Assembly: GCA_036558905.1 (NCBI GenBank)
Contig: DATBER010000036.1
Location: 20,805-84,804 of the forward strand
Direction: 5' to 3'
Source of the DNA: DASXRA01 sp036558905
GTDB taxonomy: Bacteria > Actinomycetota > Actinomycetes > Mycobacteriales > Jatrophihabitantaceae
Length of the DNA stretch: 64,000 nt
Shown one piece after another: positions 50,453-60,041 of the stretch. The notes beneath the pieces were generated by a model. It saw only the letters and a list, made by a program, of their open reading frames with translations, had not been told where the DNA came from and made no database searches. The position numbers and the translations under genes were made by a program. Every line of letters begins with the position of its first letter. Position 1 is the first letter of the stretch.

Positions 50453-51700
50453 CTACCGCATCGTCGGGCCGCGTCGGCTGAAGCGTGCGGGGGTGAACGG
50501 CGCGATACGCGGGTCATCCGTGCCGTCGAGCAGGTCGGCGACCGCGTTGGCGGTGGCGGGAGCGAGCGTGATCCCGAGCATCGCGTGGCCCGTGACGAGG
50601 AACGCGTTGTCGGTGCCGGGCACCGCACCGATCACTGGCAGGCCGTCGGGCACCATCGGACGCAAGCCGGCCCAGGCGTTCTGCGGCGTGGCCCAGTCGC
50701 GGAGGTACCGGCGGGCGTGGCGCTCGAGCGCGGCCAGGCGGCGGGGCTGGAGGCGAGTGTTCGCGCCGGTGAGTTCCATCATCCCGGCGAACCTCGTGCG
50801 GCCGGCCATCTCCGTAACAGCGACTTTGGCTTCGAGGAGGTAGAGCGGACGCTGCGGTTGCCGGCGTAGCGCAATGCTGAAGCTGTAGCCCTTACCGGCC
50901 TGAAGGGGCAGTCGGTAACCGAGCTTTCGGCATAGCGAAGCCGACCACGCGCCCGCTGCGATGATGACCGCGTCTACTGCTTCTGCTGAGCGGGAAGTCA
51001 GCACGGACGTCACCGCGGCCCCGCGCCGGGTGAAGCCGATGACCGGTCGATCCCGGTGCACCGCTACGTCGCGCGCGGCCAGCCAGGATTCGAGCCCGGC
51101 GAGCAGTTGCCGAGGATCGAGATGCTGGTCGCCGCCGAGATGGAAGCCCGCGACCACCTCGTCGGAGAGGGCCGCGTCGGCGGCTCGCGTTGCGTCGCCG
51201 TCGTCGATGCGGGCCGGGACGTCGTACCCGTGCTCACTCAGGACATTCAGCAGCGTCAACTCCTTCTCGACGGCCGCCCGCGTCGTCCCGACGAAGTGGA
51301 TGCCTTGCTTGCGCAGCGGGCACTCGACTCCGGACGCGGCCAGGTCGCGGAAGCTGTTCGGCGCGTTCAGCGCGAGGGCGAGCGTCGCCGCGGTCCCGGC
51401 ACGGTGTGCCTCGGCAGTGCAGTTGCGAGCGAACGCGACGAGCCAGGGCAGCAGCCCGAGCGAGGGCCTCATCCGGAACGGAGCGCCGGGCGTGACAAGC
51501 GACCGGACGCCGTACCACGGAACCCCGGGCGCCGGGACCGGAGACGAGAGCGCAGGAACAACCCATCCTGCGTTGCCCCAGGAAGCGCCGCCTCGGGCGG
51601 GTGCCCCGTCCAGGACGACGACGTGATGCCCACGCTGACGCAGCGACCAGGCCGCGCACAATCCGACGGCCCCGGCGCCGACGACTGCTACGCGGCTCAT
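50453..51700 (-). CDS. FAD-dependent oxidoreductase, D-amino-acid dehydrogenase (DadA) type
   Basis: A 415-residue flavoprotein from ATG 51700. The FAD motif GAGAVGLCAAWSLRQRGHHV is at the N-terminus. GASWGNAGWVVPALSSPVPA, LDPRQLLAGLESWL and GLRPMVPDGLPVIGAVPGTD are DadA-like. It probably oxidises D-amino acids to keto acids at the membrane. It is last in the minus-strand block with the LivHMG-type transporter, 34 bp downstream, which suits uptake and use of amino acids. Sarcosine oxidase-like substrates are an alternative. Confidence 0.85.
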   Translation of the reverse strand: MSRVAVVGAGAVGLCAAWSLRQRGHHVVVLDGAPARGGASWGNAGWVVPALSSPVPAPGVPWYGVRSLVTPGAPFRMRPSLGLLPWLVAFARNCTAEAHRAGTAATLALALNAPNSFRDLAASGVECPLRKQGIHFVGTTRAAVEKELTLLNVLSEHGYDVPARIDDGDATRAADAALSDEVVAGFHLGGDQHLDPRQLLAGLESWLAARDVAVHRDRPVIGFTRRGAAVTSVLTSRSAEAVDAVIIAAGAWSASLCRKLGYRLPLQAGKGYSFSIALRRQPQRPLYLLEAKVAVTEMAGRTRFAGMMELTGANTRLQPRRLAALERHARRYLRDWATPQNAWAGLRPMVPDGLPVIGAVPGTDNAFLVTGHAMLGITLAPATANAVADLLDGTDDPRIAPFTPARFSRRGPTMR

Positions 51701-51734
51701 CGGACTGGCGCGTCGGGGTCGGCGCCAGTCAGGC

Positions 51735-54728
51735 TCATCGGCCGCTGGCAGCCGCACCGGCGCCGGAGCGCTCGATCGCGGTGATGCTGCCGCCCAGGTA
51801 GGCGTCGACGACCTGCGCGTCGGTGCGCACGACGTCCGGCGGGCCTTCAGCGATGAGGTTTCCGTCGGCCATCGCAATGATGCGATCCGAGATCCCCATG
51901 ATGAGCGGGATGTCGTGTTCGATGACGACGAGCGTCAGGTCGAGCTCGCGCTTGAGGTCGACGAGCAGGTGACCGAGCGCCTCGGTCTCGCGCTGGGCGA
52001 CGCCGCTGGACGGCTCGTCGAGCAGCAGGCACGTCGGCTGCAGCGCCACCAGGCAGGCGATCTCGGTGATGCGACGGGTGCCGGTCGACAGCTCCTGGAT
52101 CTGCTTGTCCCGATAGCGTTCGAGACCCATCGCGCAGACGAGAGCACGGGCCTGCCGCTCCTTCGTCCGCTCGCCGAGTGTCACACCGAGCGTCGACGTG
52201 AGGAACCTCGTCGGCCGGACCCGCTCGAGCGCGAGCAGGACCGTCTCTTTCACGGTCATCGTCGGGAACAGCGCGGCGTCCTGGAACGACCGGATCAGAC
52301 CGCGCCGCGCGCGGCCCTCCGGCCCGACCTTGCTGACGTCTTCGCCGTTGAAGAACACCTGGCCGGTGTTCGGTCGGGTGAAGCCGCCGAGCATTTCGAA
52401 AGTCGTCGTCTTGCCGGCGCCGTTCGGGCCGATGAGGCCGACCGTCTCACCGGCCTTCACGACGAACGAGACGCCGCGCACAGCGTGTATGCCGCCGAAG
52501 CTCTTCCGGAGGTCACGTGCCTCGAGCAGTGTCGTGTCCGCCGAGGGGGCCGATCGCCCCGAAGGCACGGAGAGATTCTCGCTTACGGGCAGGGCGCCGA
52601 CGCTCACTCCGTGCGTCGTCGCGGTGGTGTCAGTCGTGTCGTCAGCGGCGAATAGCGGATCCGGATCGATGCCGTGCCGGCGGGCGATGAACTTCACGAT
52701 CCAGTCACGGATCGGTGCGACGATCTGGATCAGGCCGCCGGGCTTCCACAGGATGAGCAGCAGCGCACCGAACGTCGTCGCGGCCAACCCGATGTTGCCG
52801 ACGTTGAGCAGAGGTACTCCGAGCACCCAGACTGCGCCCAGGACCGGCCCGATCAGAGCGGATACGCCACCGAGCACCGTCATGACGACGACGTCGATGC
52901 TCGCGGACGTCGGGAACGTCCCCGCGCTGATGGTGGACAGCGAGTGCCCATAAGTCGCGCCGCCGATGCCCGCGATGAACCCACCGATGAGATAACCCTG
53001 GAGCTTGACGAGGGTTGCCCGCACGGTGAACGCGCGCGCGTTGTCCTCGTTGTCGCGGATGGCGACGAGCAGGCGACGCAGACCGCTGCGTCTGACATTT
53101 CGCGCGACGACGAGCGACAGGACGAACATGATCAGGGCGAAGTAGTAGTACGACCGGCCGGTGTCGAGCGGACCGTTCAGCCCGATCGGCCGGCCGGGAT
53201 CGCGACCGTCGCCGAGCATCCACGGTTGCGTGAGTAGCCATACGGGGGCGGCGAGCGCGAACCCGAGTGTCGTGACGGTGAGCATGAGGCCGCGTATGCG
53301 CAACGCCGGCAGGCCGATGACGACTGAGACCAGGCCCGCGCCGAGGCCGGCGAGAAGAAGCGCCAGTGGGAAGTCGCCGGTGCCGCTCGCCACCTTGTAC
53401 GAGACGACCGCACCGATGGCCGCGACGGCGAACTGGCCGAGGGTCAACTGGCCACCGAGGCCGGTCAGGACACCGATCGACAGGCCAACGATCGCGAAGG
53501 CGATGATGCCGGTGAAGGTCACCGAAAGGCTGTTGGTGATGAAGAGCGGCAGGATCGCCAGCACCACGATGATCAAGACAGTGGCGGCCGGGCCCATCGC
53601 ACGGACCGCCCAAAGACCCTGCAGCTTGTCCGGTATCGGGCGCAGGCCCTGCACCGCGGCCCAGCTGCCCTTCTCCTCGTCGCGACCGCCGCGCCGGCGC
53701 TGCAGCAGCAGCGTGACGAGGATGATGGCGAACATCGTCACTTCGACGAGACCCGACTGCGGGTAGTTCCACAGCAGGAGTTGCTCGAGGATGCCGAGAC
53801 CGACGCCGCTGGCGAGTGCGATCGGCAGGCTCTGCATCCGCCCGATCACGGCGGCCGTCATCGCGCGGAGCAGCAGCGCGGGACCGAAGCTGTCACCGCT
53901 GATGACGCCCTGCGTCGGTGCGGTGAGGATCGCGGTGAACGCCGACAACGCACCGGCGATGGCCCAGGCGAGCGTCGACATTCGGCTGGCGAAAATGCCG
54001 GACATGCGGGCCGCTTCCGGGTTCGCGGCGGCCGCGCGGATCGCGAGTCCGAATCGCGACCGCTTGAGGAACAATGCGATCGCGAGGACGACCAATGGCG
54101 ACAAGATCAGCATGCCGGAGTAGGACGGTGTCACGCGGAGCGCGCCGACGTTGAAGGCCGGCAGCCACGACGGCTGCGGGTACAGGCTGCCGGCGCTTGC
54201 GGTTGAGTTGATGACGGCCGCGAAGATGACGAGGAACTGGCCGACGCCCAGTGTCGCGACGATGGACATCAGCCGCGGTGCGTTGCGCAGCCTTCGCACG
54301 ACGCCGGTTTCGGCGGCGGCCCCGGTGGCCGCGGCCACGATCAGTGCGATCGGGAACGCGACCCAGTACGGGATGTGCCACTTCACCGCGGCCACGCCGA
54401 AGAACGCGGATGCGAACGCGCCGATCTGGCCGTGGGCGAAGTTGATGATGCGGTTGGTCCGGTAGATCAGGACGATGCCGACCGCGAGCAGGCCGTAGGT
54501 CATGCCGATGACCGCGCCGAGCAGGATGACGGGCAACGGCGTCGATGCGCGGACGATGTCGTGACTGTCGAGCATCGCGAACAGACCCTTCGCGAGAACG
54601 ACGGCGACCGCGAAGGCCAGAACCTGCAAAAACGGCCTGCGCGCGCGGCGGAGAATGCGACGGCCGCTGACAGCCGGTCCCTCGACGGTTGCGAGCGTGT
54701 TCTTGTCCGGATCGAGCAGTGCAGTCAT
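51735..54728 (-). CDS. LivH-LivM-LivG triple fusion: branched-chain-type ABC permease/permease/ATPase
   Basis: A 997-residue protein joining three usually separate subunits. Residues about 60-345 are LivH-like (GMTYGLLAVGIVLIYRTNRI, NFAHGQIGAF). Residues about 375-670 are LivM-like (GLSIGVLTGLGGQLTLGQFA, LRRLLVAIRDNEDNARAFTV). Residues about 735-985 are LivG-like: Walker A GPNGAGKT (767-774), signature LSTGTRR (880-886) instead of LSGGQ, Walker B LLLDEP (901-906). A polar linker (about 685-732) joins the ATPase. Its ATG overlaps the stop of the MFS-LivF gene, so both proteins are made together. Likely inner-membrane importer of amino acids or acyl-type substrates. Confidence 0.9.
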   Translation of the reverse strand: MTALLDPDKNTLATVEGPAVSGRRILRRARRPFLQVLAFAVAVVLAKGLFAMLDSHDIVRASTPLPVILLGAVIGMTYGLLAVGIVLIYRTNRIINFAHGQIGAFASAFFGVAAVKWHIPYWVAFPIALIVAAATGAAAETGVVRRLRNAPRLMSIVATLGVGQFLVIFAAVINSTASAGSLYPQPSWLPAFNVGALRVTPSYSGMLILSPLVVLAIALFLKRSRFGLAIRAAAANPEAARMSGIFASRMSTLAWAIAGALSAFTAILTAPTQGVISGDSFGPALLLRAMTAAVIGRMQSLPIALASGVGLGILEQLLLWNYPQSGLVEVTMFAIILVTLLLQRRRGGRDEEKGSWAAVQGLRPIPDKLQGLWAVRAMGPAATVLIIVVLAILPLFITNSLSVTFTGIIAFAIVGLSIGVLTGLGGQLTLGQFAVAAIGAVVSYKVASGTGDFPLALLLAGLGAGLVSVVIGLPALRIRGLMLTVTTLGFALAAPVWLLTQPWMLGDGRDPGRPIGLNGPLDTGRSYYYFALIMFVLSLVVARNVRRSGLRRLLVAIRDNEDNARAFTVRATLVKLQGYLIGGFIAGIGGATYGHSLSTISAGTFPTSASIDVVVMTVLGGVSALIGPVLGAVWVLGVPLLNVGNIGLAATTFGALLLILWKPGGLIQIVAPIRDWIVKFIARRHGIDPDPLFAADDTTDTTATTHGVSVGALPVSENLSVPSGRSAPSADTTLLEARDLRKSFGGIHAVRGVSFVVKAGETVGLIGPNGAGKTTTFEMLGGFTRPNTGQVFFNGEDVSKVGPEGRARRGLIRSFQDAALFPTMTVKETVLLALERVRPTRFLTSTLGVTLGERTKERQARALVCAMGLERYRDKQIQELSTGTRRITEIACLVALQPTCLLLDEPSSGVAQRETEALGHLLVDLKRELDLTLVVIEHDIPLIMGISDRIIAMADGNLIAEGPPDVVRTDAQVVDAYLGGSITAIERSGAGAAASGR

Positions 54729-56944
54729 TGCGCCGCTCCGGCGCCCTGCAGGAAGACCGCGCGCAGCAGGTCGTCGCGGGCCAACAACTCGTCGGCGGGG
54801 CCGTCGAAGCGCATCTCGCCCTTCTCCATGAAGTACGCGTGCTCGACGAGGTTGAGCGCGATGTTCACCGACTGCTCGACGAGCACGACGGCAGTGCCGT
54901 CAGCATTGATCTGCCGGACCATGTCGAGGAGCTGCCCGACGATCACCGGTGCCAGGCCGAGCGACAGCTCGTCGATGAGCAGCAATCGTGGACGAAGCAT
55001 CAACGCCTTGGACAGCCCGAGCATCTGCTGCTCGCCACCGGACAACGTCGAGGCGAGGGAGTTGCGGCGCTCGTGCAGACGCGGGAACGCGTCGAAACAC
55101 GTGTCGATCGCGCGATCGACCGATCCGCGCTCCTTGGCCATCGTGTAGCCGTAGCTGCGCAGATTCTCGATGACGGTCATCGGCCCGAAGACCGCACGAC
55201 CACCGGGGACCTGGGTGATGCCCAGCCGCAGCCGGCGTTCGGCGTCGAGATAGGTGATCTCCTGACCGCGGTAGCGGACGCTGCCCGTGGTCGGCAGGCC
55301 GATTCCGGAGATGACTTTGAGCAGTGTCGACTTGCCGGCACCGTTGACGCCGAGCAGTGCGACCATTTCGCCGTCGTCGACGGTGAAGTTGACGTCGAAG
55401 AGAACCTGCAGCTGGCCGTAGGAGAAGTTGACGCCGCGGCACGCGAGCATCGGCAGACGTCCGCCGCTGGACTTGATCCGGCGGATCTCCTCGTCCTCGA
55501 GGACCTCGTCGATCATGCGATCGAGGTCGTTCTCGATGAACTGGCCCGCACTGGCGATGATGAGTGCGCCGAGCACTCCGGGGACGCCAATGGCGACCAT
55601 CGTGCCGGCGATCCCGTACTGGTCCTGGATGCCGCCGAGGAGCAGGGCGCCGGCCAGGCCGCCGATCGCGACGAAGATCCCGGCGAGTGCCTGAGCGTGT
55701 GGTCGCATGTGTGACGGGATGATCGAGAGCAACGAGATGCCGAGCATCGGTTGCAGGAGTCCTAGGAAGCCACCGGCGATCCCGAAACAGATCAGCATCG
55801 GCACGAACACCGGCATGAGCCCGCCGACCGCGATGAACACGACCGTCCCCGCCAGGAGGAAACCGGCAGCCCGGAGCACCCGAGCCGGTGAGGCCCGGAA
55901 CTGCTTCTCGCCGCGGCTGCCGTAGACGGTCAGGGCGATGACGCCGATGGCGTAGAACACCGCGAAGAAAAGGCCGCGTTGCCCAGCGCCGAGATTCCAG
56001 CGTTGGTCGAGGAAGACGGAGATGAACGTGCCGAGCGGCACGGTGAGGACGCCGAAGACGGCGTAGCCGGCGTAGACCCTCCGGTTGGTCGGGATGACGA
56101 GGACCCGGCGGCAGATCTCCCAGAACCCGAGTGCGACGTCCGTGGCCGACAGGTCATCCGCCTGCGCCTCGCCGTGCTCTTGACCCACGCTGGCCCGCAG
56201 CTGCTCGGTGTCCCACTTTCCGAAGCCGGGATCGCGCAGCCCGAGGGCGCAGAGGGTCATGAGGATCGACGTCAGTCCCAACGCCAGGAAGACCCCGCGC
56301 CAGGTGAGATCGGCGACCGAGGCGAGGACGGCCACCAACAGGGGCGCGAGCGCCTGACCGAACGTGCCGATCGCGGTGTACGCCGACAGCGCGCGCACCC
56401 GCGCGGTCGGGGGGTAGCTGTCGACGACGAGCGGCGCATGCAGCGCGACGACGGACCCCGTGGCCAGACCGTCGAAACAGAGGATGACCACGAGGCCGAC
56501 CAGCGAGGTGACGAATCCGGTCGTCAACGTGATGACGCTCCACACGAGACCGGTGACGATGCAGAGCATCGCTCGCCGCGTACGCGACTGGGACATTCGC
56601 GCTATCGGCAGCGGTGCCACGGCGATCGCGAGCTGATAGAGAGCGCGCGCTCCGGCGATGGCGGTGATCGAAATGCCCAGCGTGCGGCTGATCTCGGGCG
56701 TGAGGACCGTGAACGCGTAACTCTGGTTGGTGGCGGTGATGAACAACAGGCCGAGAGCGACGACCGGGTAGTAGCTCAGGTCGTGCTCACGAACCAGCGA
56801 GCGGAAGCTCTGCGTGTTCTCGTCGCCGGTGACGCCGAGCGTGGCGCGCGCCTTGTCGCGCAGTGTCGCGCTCGTCTGCTCGACGTCATCGAGAGCTGCC
56901 TTCTTGCTGTCCCACGCGCCGGCTGGGTCTGACACGTCAGACAC
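54725..56944 (-). CDS. MFS transporter fused to LivF-type ABC ATPase
   Basis: A 739-residue protein from GTG 56944. Residues about 55-475 form a 12-helix major facilitator domain (VVALGLLFITATNQSYAFTV, ALYQLAIAVAPLPIARMSQS, PAGFLLAGT-type helices). After a short acidic linker (EDEEIRRI) comes a complete LivF ATPase: Walker A GVNGAGKST (532-540), LSGGEQQ (634-640), LLLIDE (654-659). An MFS domain joined to an ABC ATPase is unusual. The ATPase should pair with LivG in the neighbour; what the MFS part carries is unknown. It overlaps the lipoprotein gene by 8 bp and LivHMG by 4 bp. Confidence 0.88.
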   Translation of the reverse strand: MSDVSDPAGAWDSKKAALDDVEQTSATLRDKARATLGVTGDENTQSFRSLVREHDLSYYPVVALGLLFITATNQSYAFTVLTPEISRTLGISITAIAGARALYQLAIAVAPLPIARMSQSRTRRAMLCIVTGLVWSVITLTTGFVTSLVGLVVILCFDGLATGSVVALHAPLVVDSYPPTARVRALSAYTAIGTFGQALAPLLVAVLASVADLTWRGVFLALGLTSILMTLCALGLRDPGFGKWDTEQLRASVGQEHGEAQADDLSATDVALGFWEICRRVLVIPTNRRVYAGYAVFGVLTVPLGTFISVFLDQRWNLGAGQRGLFFAVFYAIGVIALTVYGSRGEKQFRASPARVLRAAGFLLAGTVVFIAVGGLMPVFVPMLICFGIAGGFLGLLQPMLGISLLSIIPSHMRPHAQALAGIFVAIGGLAGALLLGGIQDQYGIAGTMVAIGVPGVLGALIIASAGQFIENDLDRMIDEVLEDEEIRRIKSSGGRLPMLACRGVNFSYGQLQVLFDVNFTVDDGEMVALLGVNGAGKSTLLKVISGIGLPTTGSVRYRGQEITYLDAERRLRLGITQVPGGRAVFGPMTVIENLRSYGYTMAKERGSVDRAIDTCFDAFPRLHERRNSLASTLSGGEQQMLGLSKALMLRPRLLLIDELSLGLAPVIVGQLLDMVRQINADGTAVVLVEQSVNIALNLVEHAYFMEKGEMRFDGPADELLARDDLLRAVFLQGAGAAQ

Positions 56945-57473
56945 CTACCTTTCGAATGCGGACGTCGAGTTCCCAGGCCGACTCGCCGATGCGATGTCCG
57001 GAGGTGTCCATGAGCACGATCGTGATGGCGTGCAGTTGCAGCTTCTCCTTGCTCCCGCTGATGTCGGGGATGAACGGAATCTCGAGCGACGTCTTCGTCG
57101 TCGTGTAGATGTTGCGTTGCGACAGGTATTGGCTGTCCGGGCAGGTCGGCGACCTCTGGCAGAACGGATCGTCTTTGGCGACGTCGTCCATCGTTCGCCC
57201 GGGCCTGATCGGCGTCTTGTCGACGAAGACCGCGAAATAGCCGGCGTCGCGCGACGCCGGCTGGCTGCCCTGCGCCGCGATCCGGAAGTCGTCCATACGC
57301 CACGTGATGGTTACCTGGGGGTGCACGGTCGACCGATCTTTCGGGCTGACGAAGTGCAACCGCTTGTCGACGCGGAAGTTCAAGTCCTGCAGATGGGTGA
57401 CTCCGCACCCGGCCAGGGTGAGCAGTGCAAGAAGTGCCACTGTGACGCGCGCAAGCCTGCTTCCACCTGCCAA
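56937..57473 (-). CDS. Predicted lipoprotein of the Liv operon
   Basis: A 178-residue protein starting at TTG 57473, chosen because GGAGG lies seven bases before it and the frame then gives a clean signal with lipobox LAGC. The mature part is beta-rich (TVHPQVTITWRMDDFRIAAQ, LQLHAITIVLMDTSGHRIGE) and keeps a Cys pair (FCQRSPTC). No family recognised. It is first in the transporter operon and could be an accessory surface component of the importer. Confidence 0.7.
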   Translation of the reverse strand: MAGGSRLARVTVALLALLTLAGCGVTHLQDLNFRVDKRLHFVSPKDRSTVHPQVTITWRMDDFRIAAQGSQPASRDAGYFAVFVDKTPIRPGRTMDDVAKDDPFCQRSPTCPDSQYLSQRNIYTTTKTSLEIPFIPDISGSKEKLQLHAITIVLMDTSGHRIGESAWELDVRIRKVGV

Positions 57474-57496
57474 GGTGCACCCTCCAACGTAGGGGT

Positions 57497-57539
57497 GTAC
57501 TACCTTACATACGTTAGTGGCACGGTACTACCTTACATA
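57497..57539. repeat. 15-bp exact direct repeat in the Liv-operon promoter region
   Basis: GTACTACCTTACATA occurs at 57497-57511 and 57525-57539, 28 bp apart, in the 72-bp gap between the SDR and lipoprotein genes. On the minus strand it reads TATGTAAGGTAGTAC. Tandem sites upstream of the operon suggest binding by a regulator such as a TetR-type protein, not encoded in this window. Confidence 0.55.
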
Positions 57540-57545
57540 GTGCAG

Positions 57546-58418
57546 TCATACTGGCTGCGGTGGTGAGCTCGGTTGCCCCATGAGCGGACGTGACGGGACG
57601 GCGTCGAGCAACGCGTCGGTGCGGGCCTGGATCGGGCCGGCCATGTCGGCAGCCGTGAGAATGTAAGGCCGATTGTGGATGATCGCGTCGACGACGAGAT
57701 CGCCCACCACGGAAGGGGATACGCCCTGTTCCTGCACCAGGTCGTGCGCCGTTTCCAGAATGGTTGCGATCTTGGCCGAGTGCTCCGGCGCGTTCGCCGG
57801 ACGGTAGCTGCGCGCGTTCTTCACGCCGTCGGTGGCAACCGGACCGGGGCACAGCACGCTGACGCCGATGCCGTGGTGAGCAAGCTCGACGCGAAGTGAC
57901 TCGCTCAGGCCGACGACCGCGAACTTCGAAGCGTGGTACAGGAACCCCGACTTGTAGAGGAGCGAGGGACCGCCCACGAACAGGCCGGCTGCCGAAGCCG
58001 TGTTGACGACATGCCCGCCGAGGCCGCGCCTGATCATTCGCGGCACGAACGCCTGGATGCCGTTGTAGACGCCGCCGGCGTTGATCCCCATGACGTGGTC
58101 CCACATCGTGTGGTCCATGCGCGACGGCGATACCGAGTCGAGCACGCCCGCGTTGTTCACGACGATGCTCACCGGGCCGAGTTGCGCCTCAACGGCGTCG
58201 GCCACCTCGGCGTAGCGTCGCCGGTCGCGGACGTCGAGCACGTAGGAACGGGCGATCGTCAGCGCCGACAGTTCGTCGCGGGCTCGCGTCAGCGCCGACT
58301 CGTCGGCATCCGCGATGGCAACCGACAAACCACGGTGGGAGAGCGAGCGGGCGATGGCCAGCCCGATGCCGCGCGCTCCGCCGGTGACGAAGGCCGTACG
58401 TCCTGAGAGGGGCTCCAC
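57546..58418 (-). CDS. Short-chain dehydrogenase/reductase
   Basis: A 290-residue classical SDR from GTG 58418 after CAGGAG. TGGARGIG binds NAD(P), NNAG is the structural motif, and YHASK (with Ser in NTASAA) holds the catalytic residues. VLDVRD near the second strand points to the usual coenzyme site. Substrate unknown; a 3-hydroxyacyl or steroid-like alcohol is possible given the neighbouring transporter and esterase. It lies upstream of the Liv operon, is probably co-transcribed with it, and is divergent from the binding-protein gene. Confidence 0.9.
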   Translation of the reverse strand: MEPLSGRTAFVTGGARGIGLAIARSLSHRGLSVAIADADESALTRARDELSALTIARSYVLDVRDRRRYAEVADAVEAQLGPVSIVVNNAGVLDSVSPSRMDHTMWDHVMGINAGGVYNGIQAFVPRMIRRGLGGHVVNTASAAGLFVGGPSLLYKSGFLYHASKFAVVGLSESLRVELAHHGIGVSVLCPGPVATDGVKNARSYRPANAPEHSAKIATILETAHDLVQEQGVSPSVVGDLVVDAIIHNRPYILTAADMAGPIQARTDALLDAVPSRPLMGQPSSPPQPV

Positions 58419-58610
58419 GATCTACTCCTGGCTGGGGCTGCTCCATTTCCGAGCAGGGCGCTGATTAGGACTTGCGCGAGCACTGGCGTACCACCATAGT
58501 GTACGTCCATACGTGATCGCGGGCGATGCCTTTCCCGAAGCTGAGCGGCCACGCTCGGTAGAAGACCGCGGCGACCAGCAGCTTGTGTCGAGATGAAGGA
58601 GCCAGGATCG

Positions 58611-59960
58611 ATGATGCGTCTTCGGCTGACCATCCTTGCGGTGAGCAGCGCTGTCGTCCTTGCCGCATGCGGCGTACAAAGCAACGGGGATTCCGGAGGC
58701 AAGGGCGGCGGGGGAGCCAGCGGTGCGAAGGCGAGCGGGCCGATTCAGGTCGGGGTGCTGATCACCGACACCGCCGCCGAGGCCAAGCGAAACGGGGTCT
58801 CGATCGTGAGCCCGTTCCGGGATACGGCACATGCGCTCGTTGCCGCGATCAATACCGCTGGCGGCATCCACGGACGCAAGATCGAGGTCGTCGACGACGC
58901 GATCGAGTTCACCGATCCGAACTTCGACACGGCGTTCCAGGCGATCTGCCAGAAGTTCACGCAGGACAAGCACGTCCAGGCCGTGCTCTACGACGGCGTC
59001 GTCTACAACGACAGCTTCAACGCCTGTCTCACGAATGCGAAGGTCCCGATTCTCTACATGCCCGGCACCGGCGCGTCGCCGGTCGGTGACGACACTGATC
59101 TCAAGAACAACCCGGGCGTGTTCGTTGTGGACGGGGTCAGCATGGATCGCCGAGTCAAGAGCATCATGAACAAGGCCCTCGTGTCGAACTATTTGCCGGC
59201 GGGCAGCAAGATCGGCGTGGTCATGGAGGACTGCCCCTACGACCAGCGTGTCTACGACAACACGCTCAAGCCCATCGCCGATCAGCACGACATCACGCTG
59301 GTCAAGGGGGCCGTCAAGTGCGCCCACGGCTACGCCGACAACGCACCCAGCCTCGCGCAGATCCAGAACTTCGCTCTGAAGTTCAAGTCCGAAGGCGTCG
59401 GCAGCGTGATGTTCCTGACGACGTACGAGAACGGGCTCGTCTACTACCTCGCGCAAGGAGCACATACGCAGCACTGGACCCCGCAGTACCTGCTCTTCCG
59501 CCAGCAAGGTATGGCCGACACGATGAAGATCTTCCCGCCGGAGCAACTGACCAAGATGCGCGGATTCGGCGGCATCCCCCTCTCGGACCTGACCAATCCT
59601 CCGGCCCCTCCGGCGGCGCAGGCCGCGGTGCAGCAGAAGTGCCTGGCCGACGCACGGGCGAACGGCCAGGCCGCGCAGAAGCTGACCGACCAGATCACGG
59701 TCTACCAGGTGTGCGACGTCGTCCGGCTGCTGCAGCAGGCACTGACGAACAGCGGCGGTCAGGGTGGAACGGACGCTCTGGTGCCGGCGATCGAGAAGCT
59801 CGGGACGTCCTTCGTCAGCGCGCTCGACCTGAACGGTGCCACCCAGTTCGGGCCGGGCCGGCACGACGGCATGGAACTGACTGCCACGTCCGCGTACGAC
59901 TCGGTATGCAAGTGTTTCTCGTACACGGGCGGCGCGGCCTCGGCAACGCCGATCCAGTGA
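58611..59960 (+). CDS. Liv-type ABC substrate-binding lipoprotein
   Basis: A 449-residue protein from ATG 58611; an ATG at 58593 is rejected because AAGGAG lies after it. Lipobox LAAC gives a lipid anchor, then a Gly/Ser linker. The body has the type I periplasmic-binding fold of branched-chain amino acid/amide receptors (GVLITDTAAEAKRNGVSIV, DTAHALVAAINTAGGIHGRK, FDTAFQAICQKFTQDKHV). It is transcribed divergently from the transporter operon and is the probable receptor for the LivHMG/MFS-LivF importer. Confidence 0.88.
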   Translation: MMRLRLTILAVSSAVVLAACGVQSNGDSGGKGGGGASGAKASGPIQVGVLITDTAAEAKRNGVSIVSPFRDTAHALVAAINTAGGIHGRKIEVVDDAIEFTDPNFDTAFQAICQKFTQDKHVQAVLYDGVVYNDSFNACLTNAKVPILYMPGTGASPVGDDTDLKNNPGVFVVDGVSMDRRVKSIMNKALVSNYLPAGSKIGVVMEDCPYDQRVYDNTLKPIADQHDITLVKGAVKCAHGYADNAPSLAQIQNFALKFKSEGVGSVMFLTTYENGLVYYLAQGAHTQHWTPQYLLFRQQGMADTMKIFPPEQLTKMRGFGGIPLSDLTNPPAPPAAQAAVQQKCLADARANGQAAQKLTDQITVYQVCDVVRLLQQALTNSGGQGGTDALVPAIEKLGTSFVSALDLNGATQFGPGRHDGMELTATSAYDSVCKCFSYTGGAASATPIQ

Positions 59961-60041
59961 GCAAGAGCCGCTCGGCCGGGTCGAGTGCCCGGCCGAACGT
60001 CCTCTCTTCCGAAGTCTGAGATCTCTCGAATGGAGTACCAC

